Shown here one piece after another: positions 9,439-17,408 of a DNA stretch of 64,000 nt. Below the pieces are notes generated by a model. It was not told the DNA's origin. It saw only the letters and a list, made by a program, of their open reading frames with translations, and ran no database searches. The DNA lies in NCBI GenBank assembly GCA_016933175.1, contig JAFGBK010000116.1, positions 1 through 64,000 of the forward strand. The letters run 5' to 3'. The DNA is from Candidatus Krumholzibacteriota bacterium (GTDB lineage: Bacteria; Krumholzibacteriota; Krumholzibacteriia; JACNKJ01). How positions within the stretch are numbered: the first letter of the stretch is position 1; the number at the start of each line of letters is the position of its first letter. The position numbers and the translations under genes were made by a program.

Positions 9439-9750
9439 GCACATACCCCGAGTTCCCTGAACGGGAATACCGGGCCAAAACCGCCTCTAATGCCCGGGAT
9501 ACCGGCGTTTGGCACGCTTGCCGGGCGGGGTGCCGTCGCGCGGCGCCGGACATGAACCCGCCGCCTCGATACCCAATTGACGCGGCCATTATTGCGGTCG
9601 TATAATAATGTCCATTCAGCAGTCCCCGCAGGCGGATCCTCCTGCACGGATGCAGCGAAGGTCCGGGGTCAGGCAACGTCTGCGATGGCGTGTGCGAAGC
9701 AACCCTATGGATTCTCCGCCCGGTGGGGAATCACCCCGAAGGGAGATCTT
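9439..9750. other. 312-base non-coding leader region
   Basis: No gene seen. It holds a strong promoter (9577-9606) and, after it, a ~145-base leader that can fold: CCCCG near 9638 pairs with CGGGG near 9664 around a GCAGG/CCTGC hairpin, and further short helices follow before the start codon at 9751. I could not match it to a known riboswitch class. The first 130 bases after the C10 protease gene contain short GC-rich hairpins but no U-tract. Confidence 0.5.
9577..9606 (+). promoter_or_regulatory. Strong sigma-70-type promoter for the gene at 9751
   Basis: TTGACG (9577-9582), an 18-base spacer and a perfect TATAAT (9601-9606). It stands out in GC-rich DNA and leaves a leader of about 140 bases before the start codon. 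Confidence 0.7.
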
Positions 9751-10410
9751 ATGCGCATCTTGGCAACGGCACTTCTGATTCTCGCGGTCGCCTGTGGCGC
9801 CCTGGCCGCCGATCGCAGCGTGCTTCCCGACAATCCCAACGCGTACAAGCAGCCCGCTGACTGGAGCACCGGTCTCCAGGGCGACGATCCCGTGGTCGAC
9901 ATGGTGCGCGCCACCGTGTACACCAACCTGACGGACTTCCTGGCGGTCATCGCCCCCGATTACTACTTCGACGACTTCTCGTGGTGCAGCTGGCAGACCG
10001 TCTACGCGCCGAGCTACCAGTTCGGGCCGGTGAACGGCTACAGCTACACGGCGTCAGCGTCGAGCTACCTGTTCAGCATCCCGGGAGCGATCTCGACCAA
10101 CTCGGCGCTCGATCCGATCACCATCGTCTTCGACGGCGCCCCGGTGACGGCGGTGGGTGGCGACTTCTTCTGCACCGACTTCGACGGCTACCCGGTTCCG
10201 GCGACGACGAACGTGACGCTGGACGACGGAACGGTGGTCAACCTGGTCTACCCCACCGTCTTCTCCGGCTTCACCAGCCTGGTGCCCATCGTGTCGATGG
10301 TCATCACCCCCAGTAACGACTGGGCGACCTTCGACAACTTCTACGTGGGATCGCTGAACGTCACCGCCACCGAGGCCAGGTCCCTGAGCCAGGTGAAGGC
10401 GCTGTACTAG
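9751..10410 (+). CDS. Exported protein of a family often ending in PEP-CTERM, here with a VKALY tail
   Basis: 219 residues from ATG 9751 (RBS GGGAGA); signal peptide LATALLILAVACGALA. The body (TNLTDFLAVIAPDYYFDDF, FDGAPVTAVGGDFFCTDFDG, VTLDDGTVVNLVYPTVF) resembles, from memory, a beta-sandwich family common among PEP-CTERM proteins. There is no PEP-CTERM motif, membrane helix or basic tail. The protein instead ends TEARSLSQVKALY, which is nearly the same tail as the convergent gene at 10568 (TEATSWSMVKSLY). The role is unknown, and it is probably surface-located or periplasmic. A terminator follows at 10467. Confidence 0.75.
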   Translation: MRILATALLILAVACGALAADRSVLPDNPNAYKQPADWSTGLQGDDPVVDMVRATVYTNLTDFLAVIAPDYYFDDFSWCSWQTVYAPSYQFGPVNGYSYTASASSYLFSIPGAISTNSALDPITIVFDGAPVTAVGGDFFCTDFDGYPVPATTNVTLDDGTVVNLVYPTVFSGFTSLVPIVSMVITPSNDWATFDNFYVGSLNVTATEARSLSQVKALY

Positions 10411-10466
10411 CATCCCGATCTGCCGGACGCCGGACGGGCGGCCGGAAGGTCCTGAGCAAACGCGAG

Positions 10467-10490
10467 GAGCCGGGGATCCGTCCCCGGCTC
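10467..10490 (+). terminator. Hairpin terminator after the gene at 9751
   Basis: A perfect 10-bp GC-rich stem (GAGCCGGGGA / TCCCCGGCTC) with a TCCG loop, followed by TTCCACTTCT. The T-run is weak, but the position 57 bases after the stop fits. Confidence 0.6.
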
Positions 10491-10511
10491 TTCCACTTCT
10501 GCCGTTAAGAA

Positions 10512-10537
10512 AGCCCCGGCGCCTGCGCCCCGGGGCT
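10512..10537 (-). terminator. Hairpin terminator after the gene at 10568 (minus)
   Basis: An 8-bp stem AGCCCCGG / CCGGGGCT which, read on the minus strand, is followed by TTCTTAACGG. It lies 30 bases beyond the minus-strand stop, back to back with the plus-strand hairpin at 10467. Confidence 0.6.
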
Positions 10538-10567
10538 CTCTCGCATTGCGGCGTGTTCGGCAAGCGA

Positions 10568-11356
10568 CTAGTAGAGGGACTTCACCATGCTCCAGCTCGT
10601 CGCCTCCGTCGCCACCGACATGTCCAGGAACTCGATATCCATCCACTCCGCCATCAGCGCCGCCGCGGGATTGCCGCTCTGCAGGAAGGCCTGCATGTAG
10701 CCCCCCACGCGGGCATCGTTGAGCATGCCCCAGAGGCCGAAGGGCGGATCCTCGGCGGGATTGCCCTCGTCGAACAGCAGGCGCCCGGAGCTGTAGGTGC
10801 CGCCGTTGTACTCCACGACATACTCGATGTCGGCGGGATTGGCTTCCGTCAGGTCGTTCGGCGTGTAGATCACCTTGAGGTTGATCACATCGCCCTTGGC
10901 GTAGGCGATCCCGTGGCTCGCCGTGAAGCTGTAGAACGGCAGCCGGCCGCCGAAGCAGGCGATCTCGCCGTCCGTGCTGCGGACGTTGAAGCGGCCGTCG
11001 ACGTTCTGGCTCCACCAGGGCGCCACGAGCACGCCCGCTTCGCCCTCGCCGGCGCCGGTGATCCTCAGATCGAAACTGAGGGTGAAGGCATCATCGTTGT
11101 TGAAGACGGCGCTGGCGCCGCCCACGGCCAGATGCCAGTTGTGCAGGTTCGCCCAACCTTCGCAGTCCAGCACCGAATCGCTGATGCTGATCAGGGTCGG
11201 GTAGTTGTTCACCGTCTCCAGCACCGAGGTCGGGCAGTCGTTGAAGACGCGAAGGTTGAATACCGCGCCGTCCACCTGCGGTGTCGCCAGGGCGGCAGCG
11301 CCCACCAGCGCCACGATGAACGTGGCGCCGATCAATGACTTGAAAACCGGTCTCAT
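10568..11356 (-). CDS. Exported protein of unknown function with a VKSLY tail
   Basis: 262 residues from ATG 11356, with a strong site AGGAGGAGG. Signal peptide of ~24 residues (SLIGATFIVALVGAAALA). The mature part looks all-beta: VFNLRVFNDCPTSVL, FTLSFDLRITGAGEGEAGV, GVLVAPWWSQNVDGRF, which suggests a jelly-roll or concanavalin-like binding fold. I do not recognise a named family. It ends TEATSWSMVKSLY, shared with the gene at 9751. It lies 113 bases downstream of the GH144 gene on the same strand, so it may be read through from that operon or have its own promoter. Confidence 0.72.
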   Translation of the reverse strand: MRPVFKSLIGATFIVALVGAAALATPQVDGAVFNLRVFNDCPTSVLETVNNYPTLISISDSVLDCEGWANLHNWHLAVGGASAVFNNDDAFTLSFDLRITGAGEGEAGVLVAPWWSQNVDGRFNVRSTDGEIACFGGRLPFYSFTASHGIAYAKGDVINLKVIYTPNDLTEANPADIEYVVEYNGGTYSSGRLLFDEGNPAEDPPFGLWGMLNDARVGGYMQAFLQSGNPAAALMAEWMDIEFLDMSVATEATSWSMVKSLY

Positions 11357-11469
11357 TGTTGTCCTCCTCCTATGCCAAGGCTGTTACGGACCGATGCTTC
11401 GACCAATGCTGCGTCGTACGCGATCTCCTTGAAACGGACTCCCCCTCCTTTCCTGTTTGGCTTTCTCGA

Positions 11470-13080
11470 TTACCTCAGGACCACGCAACGGCGCATCGTC
11501 GTCGCGCCGTCGCTCTCCAATACGTAGAAGTATACTCCGTTGCACAGGTCGCGCGCCTCGATGGGCACGCGGTGCTCGCCCGCCGCCCGCCAGCCGTCCA
11601 CGAGCGTCGCCACGCGCCGTCCCCTGATGTCGTAGACCCGCAGGGAGACATGTCCGGCCCGCTGGAGCTGGAAGCGGATGATGCTGCTCGCGTGGAAGGG
11701 ATTCGGGGCGTTCTGGGCCAGGCTCACCTGCGACGCCGGCGCGTCGTGGCTGGCCGTGATGGGCAGGAAGGTCGCCGTGGCGAGGCCGTCCTGGACATAC
11801 GGGCTCTGCATGAATCGCCACCAGACGGATTCGTTGTGATAGTTCTCGATCATGATGACGATGGGGCCCTGATCGATGCCGATGTAGTCGGTCGCCCACC
11901 AGCCCTGATCGAGATTGAAGGCATCCTTGAAGCCATAGGGGCCCCAGAGCTCGCTCGGGTAGCTGTCGTAGAGGTGATGGAGCGTCGGGATGACGATCTC
12001 CGGCGCGAACGCGATCGAGCTCGCCGCCGCGGTCGGCGTGATCGTCCCGTTGTCGTTCTGGGCGGGCGGCGCGCCGTGGGCGCCGTAGCCCCAGGGGTCG
12101 TCGGAGGCCGTGAGTCCCCAGACGAGCTCGCTGTAGCCGACGTGGCCGAGCGGATTGTCCACGCAGTAGGCCTGAGCGGCGAGCGTGGCGCGCCGCGAGT
12201 TCTCGAAGTAGGTGATGCCCTTGCTGGCCATGTAGATGTCCTGGCGGTTGCGGTAGTCGATCCAGCAGTGCGAGTACTGATGGCCGAACAGCGGCGGGAA
12301 GATGACGTACTCCTGGCCGTACTGCGTGGACCACTGGTAGCCGCTGGTCCAGGTGAACCAGGTGCTCGCGGGCACGGGATGGGTCGGCGAGCCCAGGGCG
12401 AGGATGTACAGGATCATCGCCTCGTTGTAGCCGACCCAGGTGCCGAACTCGGCGAAACCGCTCTCCGGCTTCCAGCCCATGCGGATGCCGACACCCCAGT
12501 TGCGCATGAACTCCCAGTCCACCCGCTGGAACAGCGAGTCTGCCAGGATCCTGATCTCGGTCTCCTCGGCGTCGCCGCCCGTGAAGTACTGCGACGCGTC
12601 GAGCACCCCCGCGATGAGCAGCGCCGTATCGATGGACGACAGCTCGCAGTTCCAGACGCGGGTGCCCGTGCTCATGTCGAGGAAGTGGTAGAAGAAGCCC
12701 TTGTAGCCCATGGTGCCCGCGGCCTCGCTGCCCTGGGGCCCGTTCCAGAAGGTCGTCAGGGTCGTGAGCACCCGCTCGCGCCCCTGGTCGCGGGTGATCC
12801 AGCCGTGGTCGATGCCGATGCAGATCGCCGAGAGGCCGAAGCCCACGGCGGCGATGCTGGCGGGCGACCCGCTGGTGCTGCGGTCCTTGACCAGGCCGTT
12901 GGCGGGATTGGCCTCGTTCCAGAAGTAGTCGAAGGCCCGGTGCTGGACGGAGTCCAGCAGGGCGGCCGTGGTGATGGCCTGCGCGGCGGGTGCGACTGCG
13001 GCCATGAGCAGGAGGCTCACCAGAGCGCCGGTCAGCGCCGTCTTGGATCCGAAGTGGATGCGCGAAGGTGTCGTTTTCAT
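11470..13080 (-). CDS. GH144-type endo-beta-1,2-glucanase, exported, with FlgD-like sorting domain
   Basis: 536 residues from ATG 13080 (site GAGGAGG). Signal peptide ends APAAQA. Residues about 40-440 match the glycoamylase-like (PF10091) fold that defines GH144: HRAFDYFWNEANPANGL, GFFYHFLDMSTG, LSSIDTALLIAGVL, GWKPESGF, GYNEAMILYILALGSPTHP, FGHQYSHCWIDYR, YFENSRRATLAAQAYC, and DYIGIDQGPIVIMIENY. The YNEAM motif probably holds the catalytic Glu (from memory). The C-terminal ~85 residues are a sorting-like domain (APNPFHASSIIRF, LRVYDIRGRRVATL, NGVYFYVLES). It is the last gene of the LacI-led operon, 17 bases after the PorV-like gene. The expected role is outer-surface cleavage of linear beta-1,2-glucan to sophoro-oligosaccharides. 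Confidence 0.86.
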   Translation of the reverse strand: MKTTPSRIHFGSKTALTGALVSLLLMAAVAPAAQAITTAALLDSVQHRAFDYFWNEANPANGLVKDRSTSGSPASIAAVGFGLSAICIGIDHGWITRDQGRERVLTTLTTFWNGPQGSEAAGTMGYKGFFYHFLDMSTGTRVWNCELSSIDTALLIAGVLDASQYFTGGDAEETEIRILADSLFQRVDWEFMRNWGVGIRMGWKPESGFAEFGTWVGYNEAMILYILALGSPTHPVPASTWFTWTSGYQWSTQYGQEYVIFPPLFGHQYSHCWIDYRNRQDIYMASKGITYFENSRRATLAAQAYCVDNPLGHVGYSELVWGLTASDDPWGYGAHGAPPAQNDNGTITPTAAASSIAFAPEIVIPTLHHLYDSYPSELWGPYGFKDAFNLDQGWWATDYIGIDQGPIVIMIENYHNESVWWRFMQSPYVQDGLATATFLPITASHDAPASQVSLAQNAPNPFHASSIIRFQLQRAGHVSLRVYDIRGRRVATLVDGWRAAGEHRVPIEARDLCNGVYFYVLESDGATTMRRCVVLR

Positions 13081-13097
13081 GCCGCCTCCTCGTTGCG

Positions 13098-14123
13098 TCA
13101 CAGGCCGACCGCTATCGTGAAGCGATGCGTCTCCTCGAGATAGATGTGGTCGGTCCAGCCATAATCGAACCGCAGCCTTCTGTCGCCCAGGCGGCTCCTG
13201 ATACCGACGCCCAGCGTCAAACCCTGTCCGGAATCGGTCTGGAACAGCGTCTGATAGCCGAGCCGGAGGGCGAGGTTGCCGCGCCAGCTCCCCTCGATGC
13301 CGAGATTCACGCTTTCCGCGTTGTCGTTCGGATGCAGGGCGTCCGCGAGCAGGAGCAGGCGCCAGTCCCCGTTCAACTGATAAGGATAGCTCAGGCCGAA
13401 CCGGAACAGGATCGGCACGGGAAAGTTATCGGTGAGCTGCTCGCCGGGCAGCGCGCTGTTGTCGCCGTAGATGTCGTCCGTGTTGTCGTACTGGATCGCG
13501 AGATCCCGCCCCGCATAGCGCGATCCCGTGCCGGCGTTCGTCAAGCTGAAGCCCATCTGCAGGCCGTTTTCCCTGATGGCGTAGATCGTGCCGATGTCCA
13601 GTGTGATCGTGTTTTGATACGTGTGCCAGATGCGCTCGCTGACGTAGTTGATCTGCACGCCGGCGGCGAAGCGCCGCGTCACCTGCCTGCCGAAGCCGAG
13701 GCCGATCGCCGTGTTGCCGACCGAGTAGTACTCGCCCGTGCCGAGAGGGCTCTCGACCGTGCGGACGGCGATGTCCCCGGAATTCAGCGCGGTGACGCTC
13801 CCGAAGATCGTGCCCCAGCCGCGCACGGGCACGGCGACCGCCGCATAGTCGAACCTGATGTCCGCGAACCAGAGGCTGTGCGTGAACTGGAACTCCGTGT
13901 CCCACAGAAACCCGATCACGCCGGGATTGAAGTAGACGGACTCGATCCCCTCCGCCAGCGCGGCGCCGGCGTTGCCGAATCCCGCGTGCTGGGCGCTCGT
14001 CTCGATGCCCAGGAACTGGGCGATCGTGGTGCCCGCCTTGGTCTGGGCCAAGGCATCCCCGGTCGCGCCCGGCGCACCGACCAGGAGGATCAGGAAGATC
14101 AGCAGTTGCCTCGGCAAAGCCAT
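13098..14123 (-). CDS. PorV/PorQ-like outer-membrane barrel protein
   Basis: 341 residues; signal peptide RQLLIFLILLVGAPGATG. The start of the mature protein has the PorV/UPF0164 signature: TIAQFLGIETSAQHAGFGN, AALAEGIESVYFNPGVIG, then alternating beta strands up to a barrel-like end DYGWTDHIYLEETHRFTIAVGL with a terminal hydrophobic strand. Family members act as the surface shuttle of type IX secretion or as FadL-like barrels. It lies 15 bases after the 1089-residue protein and 17 before GH144, so it may handle surface display of those two sorting-domain proteins. No other type IX gene is in the window. Confidence 0.82.
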   Translation of the reverse strand: MALPRQLLIFLILLVGAPGATGDALAQTKAGTTIAQFLGIETSAQHAGFGNAGAALAEGIESVYFNPGVIGFLWDTEFQFTHSLWFADIRFDYAAVAVPVRGWGTIFGSVTALNSGDIAVRTVESPLGTGEYYSVGNTAIGLGFGRQVTRRFAAGVQINYVSERIWHTYQNTITLDIGTIYAIRENGLQMGFSLTNAGTGSRYAGRDLAIQYDNTDDIYGDNSALPGEQLTDNFPVPILFRFGLSYPYQLNGDWRLLLLADALHPNDNAESVNLGIEGSWRGNLALRLGYQTLFQTDSGQGLTLGVGIRSRLGDRRLRFDYGWTDHIYLEETHRFTIAVGL

Positions 14124-14138
14124 CGTCGTCCTTTCGCA

Positions 14139-17100
14139 CTACTTGATGATCGCGAATTTCCCGGTCTTTCTCCCCTCGGCCCCGCCGTCGACCTGGAAGA
14201 TGTAGAGGCCCGGCGCGACATCGAGGCCCTCCTTCGTCCGCAGGTCCCAGGCGAGGTAGCCCTCGTGCGAGCCGTCGTGTCGCAGGGTCTGGACGCGCTC
14301 GCCCTTGACGTTGAAGATTCGAATCACGCAGCGGCTCGGCAGCCCGCGGAATTCCAGCCGCCGCTCCCCGCGGCCGGAGACGGCGAAGCGCTCCGGTTCG
14401 AAGCTCGCCGAACCCACGTAGGGATTGGGCACCACGTAGGGCATGAACTCCTCCCGCACCCGCGAGCCGTCAATCGTCTCGCCGACGCTCGTGAAGACGA
14501 AACTGTCGTCCTCCCCGTACGGGCGTGTCAGCCTCAGCTCGTAGCGATCCCCTTCCCGCGGCGGCGCCAGCGGCGGAGTCGCGTCCGGATCCAGCGCGAT
14601 GGACCAGGTGCTCCGGATCGTGTCGGGCGACGCGGGCAGGTAGGTGACGATGTCGATCACGTCGTAGTGGTGGCTGAGCGTGCTGTCGCCGTCGACGTCG
14701 CGGAAGCGGAAGTCCAGCTGCCGGGGACCGCTCTCGCCGTTCGCGATGACCCGGAACCTGGCCGGCGTCGCGAAGAAGGGGAACACCGCCAGGCCCGTGT
14801 CCTGGACGGTGTCCGCGAAGATGATGCTGATGTCGTCGGGATAGCCCGGGCGCAGGCGGTTGCTCGGCAGCGTGGGAAGGTAGCTCACGAGCACGACGGC
14901 GTCGGTGGCGCTGCCCGCGGCGAAGCCGGAGCTGGAGTCGATGGCGACTTCCGCCTGGGTGAAGACGACCGGCAACAGGCCCTGGCCGACCGGGCCGGTC
15001 CCTTCCCCGTCCAGGTCCGTGCCGGTCTCGAAGAAGAGCTCGCCCGTCGTGCTGTCCCGCAGGGAGTAGCGGCTGGCCCGCAGGCTATCCGCGGACGGCG
15101 CCTGGAAGTCGATCTTGAACAGGTGCCCGTCGGGCACGAGGCCGGAGTTGACGACATCGACGAGCACGGTGCCGACGCCCCGGCCGCTGACCTGGACCGC
15201 CGCTTCCGCCTCGGCGGGGACGTAGCCCGCCGCGCGGGGATTGGGGCGGACGGCGACGACATTGGTCTCCAGATCCAGGCCGGCGCGCGGCGTCCGTCTC
15301 GCGGTGATGGTGTTCTCGGAGGGATAGAAGTCGAACTGCCCCCCGGGATCGGAGCCGTAGTCATAGGCCGTGACGGCGTAGTAGTACTCCTGGCCGTTGG
15401 TCACGCTGTAGTCGGTCCAGGTGTGCGTGATGCCGCTCTCGGTGCCCAGGTAGTAGGCGACGCCCTCCACGACCTGGGTGGAGAAGCCGCTCCGCCCGTC
15501 CACGAGGTCGAACTGCGCGATGGGCTTGCCGTTGCCCAGCGGGCCCGTCCCCGTGCCCGTGGTGATCACCTGGGGATCTCGGAAATTGACGTCGGTCGAG
15601 CGGTAGATGCGGTAGCCCTCGAAGTCGTACTCGCCGGTCACCGGGTCGGCGCTGAACTCGGCGACGTCGTCCCAGGACAGGCGCACGTAGCCGTCGCCTT
15701 CCTCGGCCGTCAGGGTCGGAAGCGCCGGCGGCACGGCGAAGCGGTAGTTGGCGTTGTAGATCTGCTGCACCGTCCGCACGGTCCGCCGCAGCTCGTCCAG
15801 GTCCGCGCCGAAGGCCAGCGCCAGGCTGAAGCGCTCGCGCTGTCCCGCCGCCAGGCGGAAGGGTCCGGAGGCAAAGAGGAAGCCGATGTTGTAGTTGGAG
15901 GCGAGGGGCGGGTCGAAGCGCACCTCCGGATCCGGGTCCGTGAACTTCTCGTAGAGGCGCTGGGGCCAGTTCGCCTCGTCCGTGAAGAAGACGATGGCGT
16001 CCACTTCCTGGTTCGGATTGCCCTGACCCGGGCGGATGCGGTTGATCTTGAACCCGGTCAGGCCGATCTGATCCGACTCGTTCAGGTCGGTGCGGTCGAA
16101 GTTCGGCTCGCCGGCCGTCGGCACGCCGTCCCCCTCGCCGACGTCGCCGGTCTCGAAGACGCCGTCCGCGCCGGTATCGTGCTGTTCCCGGGTCCAGTCC
16201 ATGTCCTCGTCGCCTGTCCACCAGTACTCCTCGCGGTAGGCGGGGCGGTCGGCGAGAGGCCCGTAGGTGGTCTCGAAGCGGACCGGATCGTAGTTCGCCG
16301 CGACGTAGGCTTCGATCGCCGCCTGGCTCGTCAGCAGGATGCCCTCCCCGCCCTCGCGCAGCTCGTCCGTCACGCCGTCCTCGTCGTTGTCGACGCCGTC
16401 GGTGGAGTTGCCCGGCGTCTCCATGTAGGCGTAGCCCAGGTAGCCCGTGCGGCCGCAGGTGCTGGACAGATCGCAGCCGTGGCCGAAGCGGTCCCAGGTG
16501 TAGACGAGGTTGATGACATCCTCGTTGAAGGTCCGGTCGAAGAAGGCGTTGTCGTCGTCCGATTCGTAGATGCCGTCGCAGGAGAGCGCGGAGCCGCCCA
16601 CGCCCGAATCCATGTAGAGCCCGAAGATGATGTTGTCATCGTAGTCGGTCGTGCTCTCGTTCGTGATGTCGTAGTGCCAGAAGATGACGTTGCGGGCCTG
16701 GGGATTGGCCCACTGGAAGCCGCGCACCTCGATCCGGAGGCCCAGGCCGCGCCGCGACGAATCGCGGCTGTCGGGGTAGTACTGCCACGCGTCGTAGAAG
16801 TCGTCGTCCATGACGGTGTAGCTTTCCTGGTCGGCAACGATCTGCTTGCCGAAGTAGCCGTTCCAGCTCTCCGGCCAGCCCGGATCGTCGGTCTCGTCGA
16901 GGCGATCGGGCCAGAAGCCGGGCCAGGTGCGGGGATCGCTGCTGACGGCGCAGGACTGGCCCTTGTTGATGTCGGGATCCGGCTCGAAGTACCCCGGGCG
17001 CGGCTCGAAGCGCATCACGCGGTTGTAGTAGGGACTGGTGCCCTGGCGCTCCCGGAAGCCGGTCTCCATGATGTAGGCGTCGTTGCCGCCGACAGTGGTG

Positions 17101-17408
17101 ATCCTGGCCAGCACGAAGGGCGTGATGCCGTCGCTGTAGTTCATGCCGCTGCCCTTGGGGACCTCCACCGAGTGGAAGACGCTCAGGTCGACGTTGCCGG
17201 GATCGGGCGGGTAGTTGCCCACCATGCCGTAGTTCCAGAACTCGGTGCGCATGTTGTTCGCGTCGTGGAAGCCGCGTCGCTCGGCGTCGATGCGTCCGCG
17301 CTCAGCCGGCGGCACCGGCGTGTCGACGTCCGCGCCGGCCAGAGCCGCGGGCATGAGAAGCGCGAGCGTGAACAGAACTGTCAGGCGCGGCGTCCGGAAC
17401 CCGTTCAT
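14139..17408 (-). CDS. Large surface protein with FnIII-like and FlgD-like domains, partner of the TonB receptor
   Basis: 1089 residues; ATG 17408 overlaps the receptor's stop (ATGA), so the two are translationally coupled. Signal peptide PRLTVLFTLALLMPAALAG. Residues about 30-560 are Trp/Tyr/Asp-rich and unknown (ADQESYTVMDDDFYDAWQYY, VRGFQWANPQARNVIFWHY); a short run TDGVDNDEDGVTDE looks like a calcium loop of the thrombospondin-3 type. About 565-700 is FnIII-like (GYVRLSWDDVAEFSADPVTG, FEGYRIYRSTDVNF, EYYYAVTAYDYGSDP). The end (VPNPYVGSASF, CVIRIFNVKGERVQTL, PGLYIFQVDG) is a sorting-like domain. No SusD is encoded, and this gene sits exactly where SusD would be. A glycan-capturing partner of the receptor is inferred. 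Confidence 0.8.
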   Translation of the reverse strand: MNGFRTPRLTVLFTLALLMPAALAGADVDTPVPPAERGRIDAERRGFHDANNMRTEFWNYGMVGNYPPDPGNVDLSVFHSVEVPKGSGMNYSDGITPFVLARITTVGGNDAYIMETGFRERQGTSPYYNRVMRFEPRPGYFEPDPDINKGQSCAVSSDPRTWPGFWPDRLDETDDPGWPESWNGYFGKQIVADQESYTVMDDDFYDAWQYYPDSRDSSRRGLGLRIEVRGFQWANPQARNVIFWHYDITNESTTDYDDNIIFGLYMDSGVGGSALSCDGIYESDDDNAFFDRTFNEDVINLVYTWDRFGHGCDLSSTCGRTGYLGYAYMETPGNSTDGVDNDEDGVTDELREGGEGILLTSQAAIEAYVAANYDPVRFETTYGPLADRPAYREEYWWTGDEDMDWTREQHDTGADGVFETGDVGEGDGVPTAGEPNFDRTDLNESDQIGLTGFKINRIRPGQGNPNQEVDAIVFFTDEANWPQRLYEKFTDPDPEVRFDPPLASNYNIGFLFASGPFRLAAGQRERFSLALAFGADLDELRRTVRTVQQIYNANYRFAVPPALPTLTAEEGDGYVRLSWDDVAEFSADPVTGEYDFEGYRIYRSTDVNFRDPQVITTGTGTGPLGNGKPIAQFDLVDGRSGFSTQVVEGVAYYLGTESGITHTWTDYSVTNGQEYYYAVTAYDYGSDPGGQFDFYPSENTITARRTPRAGLDLETNVVAVRPNPRAAGYVPAEAEAAVQVSGRGVGTVLVDVVNSGLVPDGHLFKIDFQAPSADSLRASRYSLRDSTTGELFFETGTDLDGEGTGPVGQGLLPVVFTQAEVAIDSSSGFAAGSATDAVVLVSYLPTLPSNRLRPGYPDDISIIFADTVQDTGLAVFPFFATPARFRVIANGESGPRQLDFRFRDVDGDSTLSHHYDVIDIVTYLPASPDTIRSTWSIALDPDATPPLAPPREGDRYELRLTRPYGEDDSFVFTSVGETIDGSRVREEFMPYVVPNPYVGSASFEPERFAVSGRGERRLEFRGLPSRCVIRIFNVKGERVQTLRHDGSHEGYLAWDLRTKEGLDVAPGLYIFQVDGGAEGRKTGKFAIIK

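Noticed and set aside
9607..9750. c-di-GMP-I (GEMM) riboswitch
   Set aside because: Short stretches look similar but the conserved tetraloop receptor and closing segment cannot be placed; kept only as an unclassified leader.
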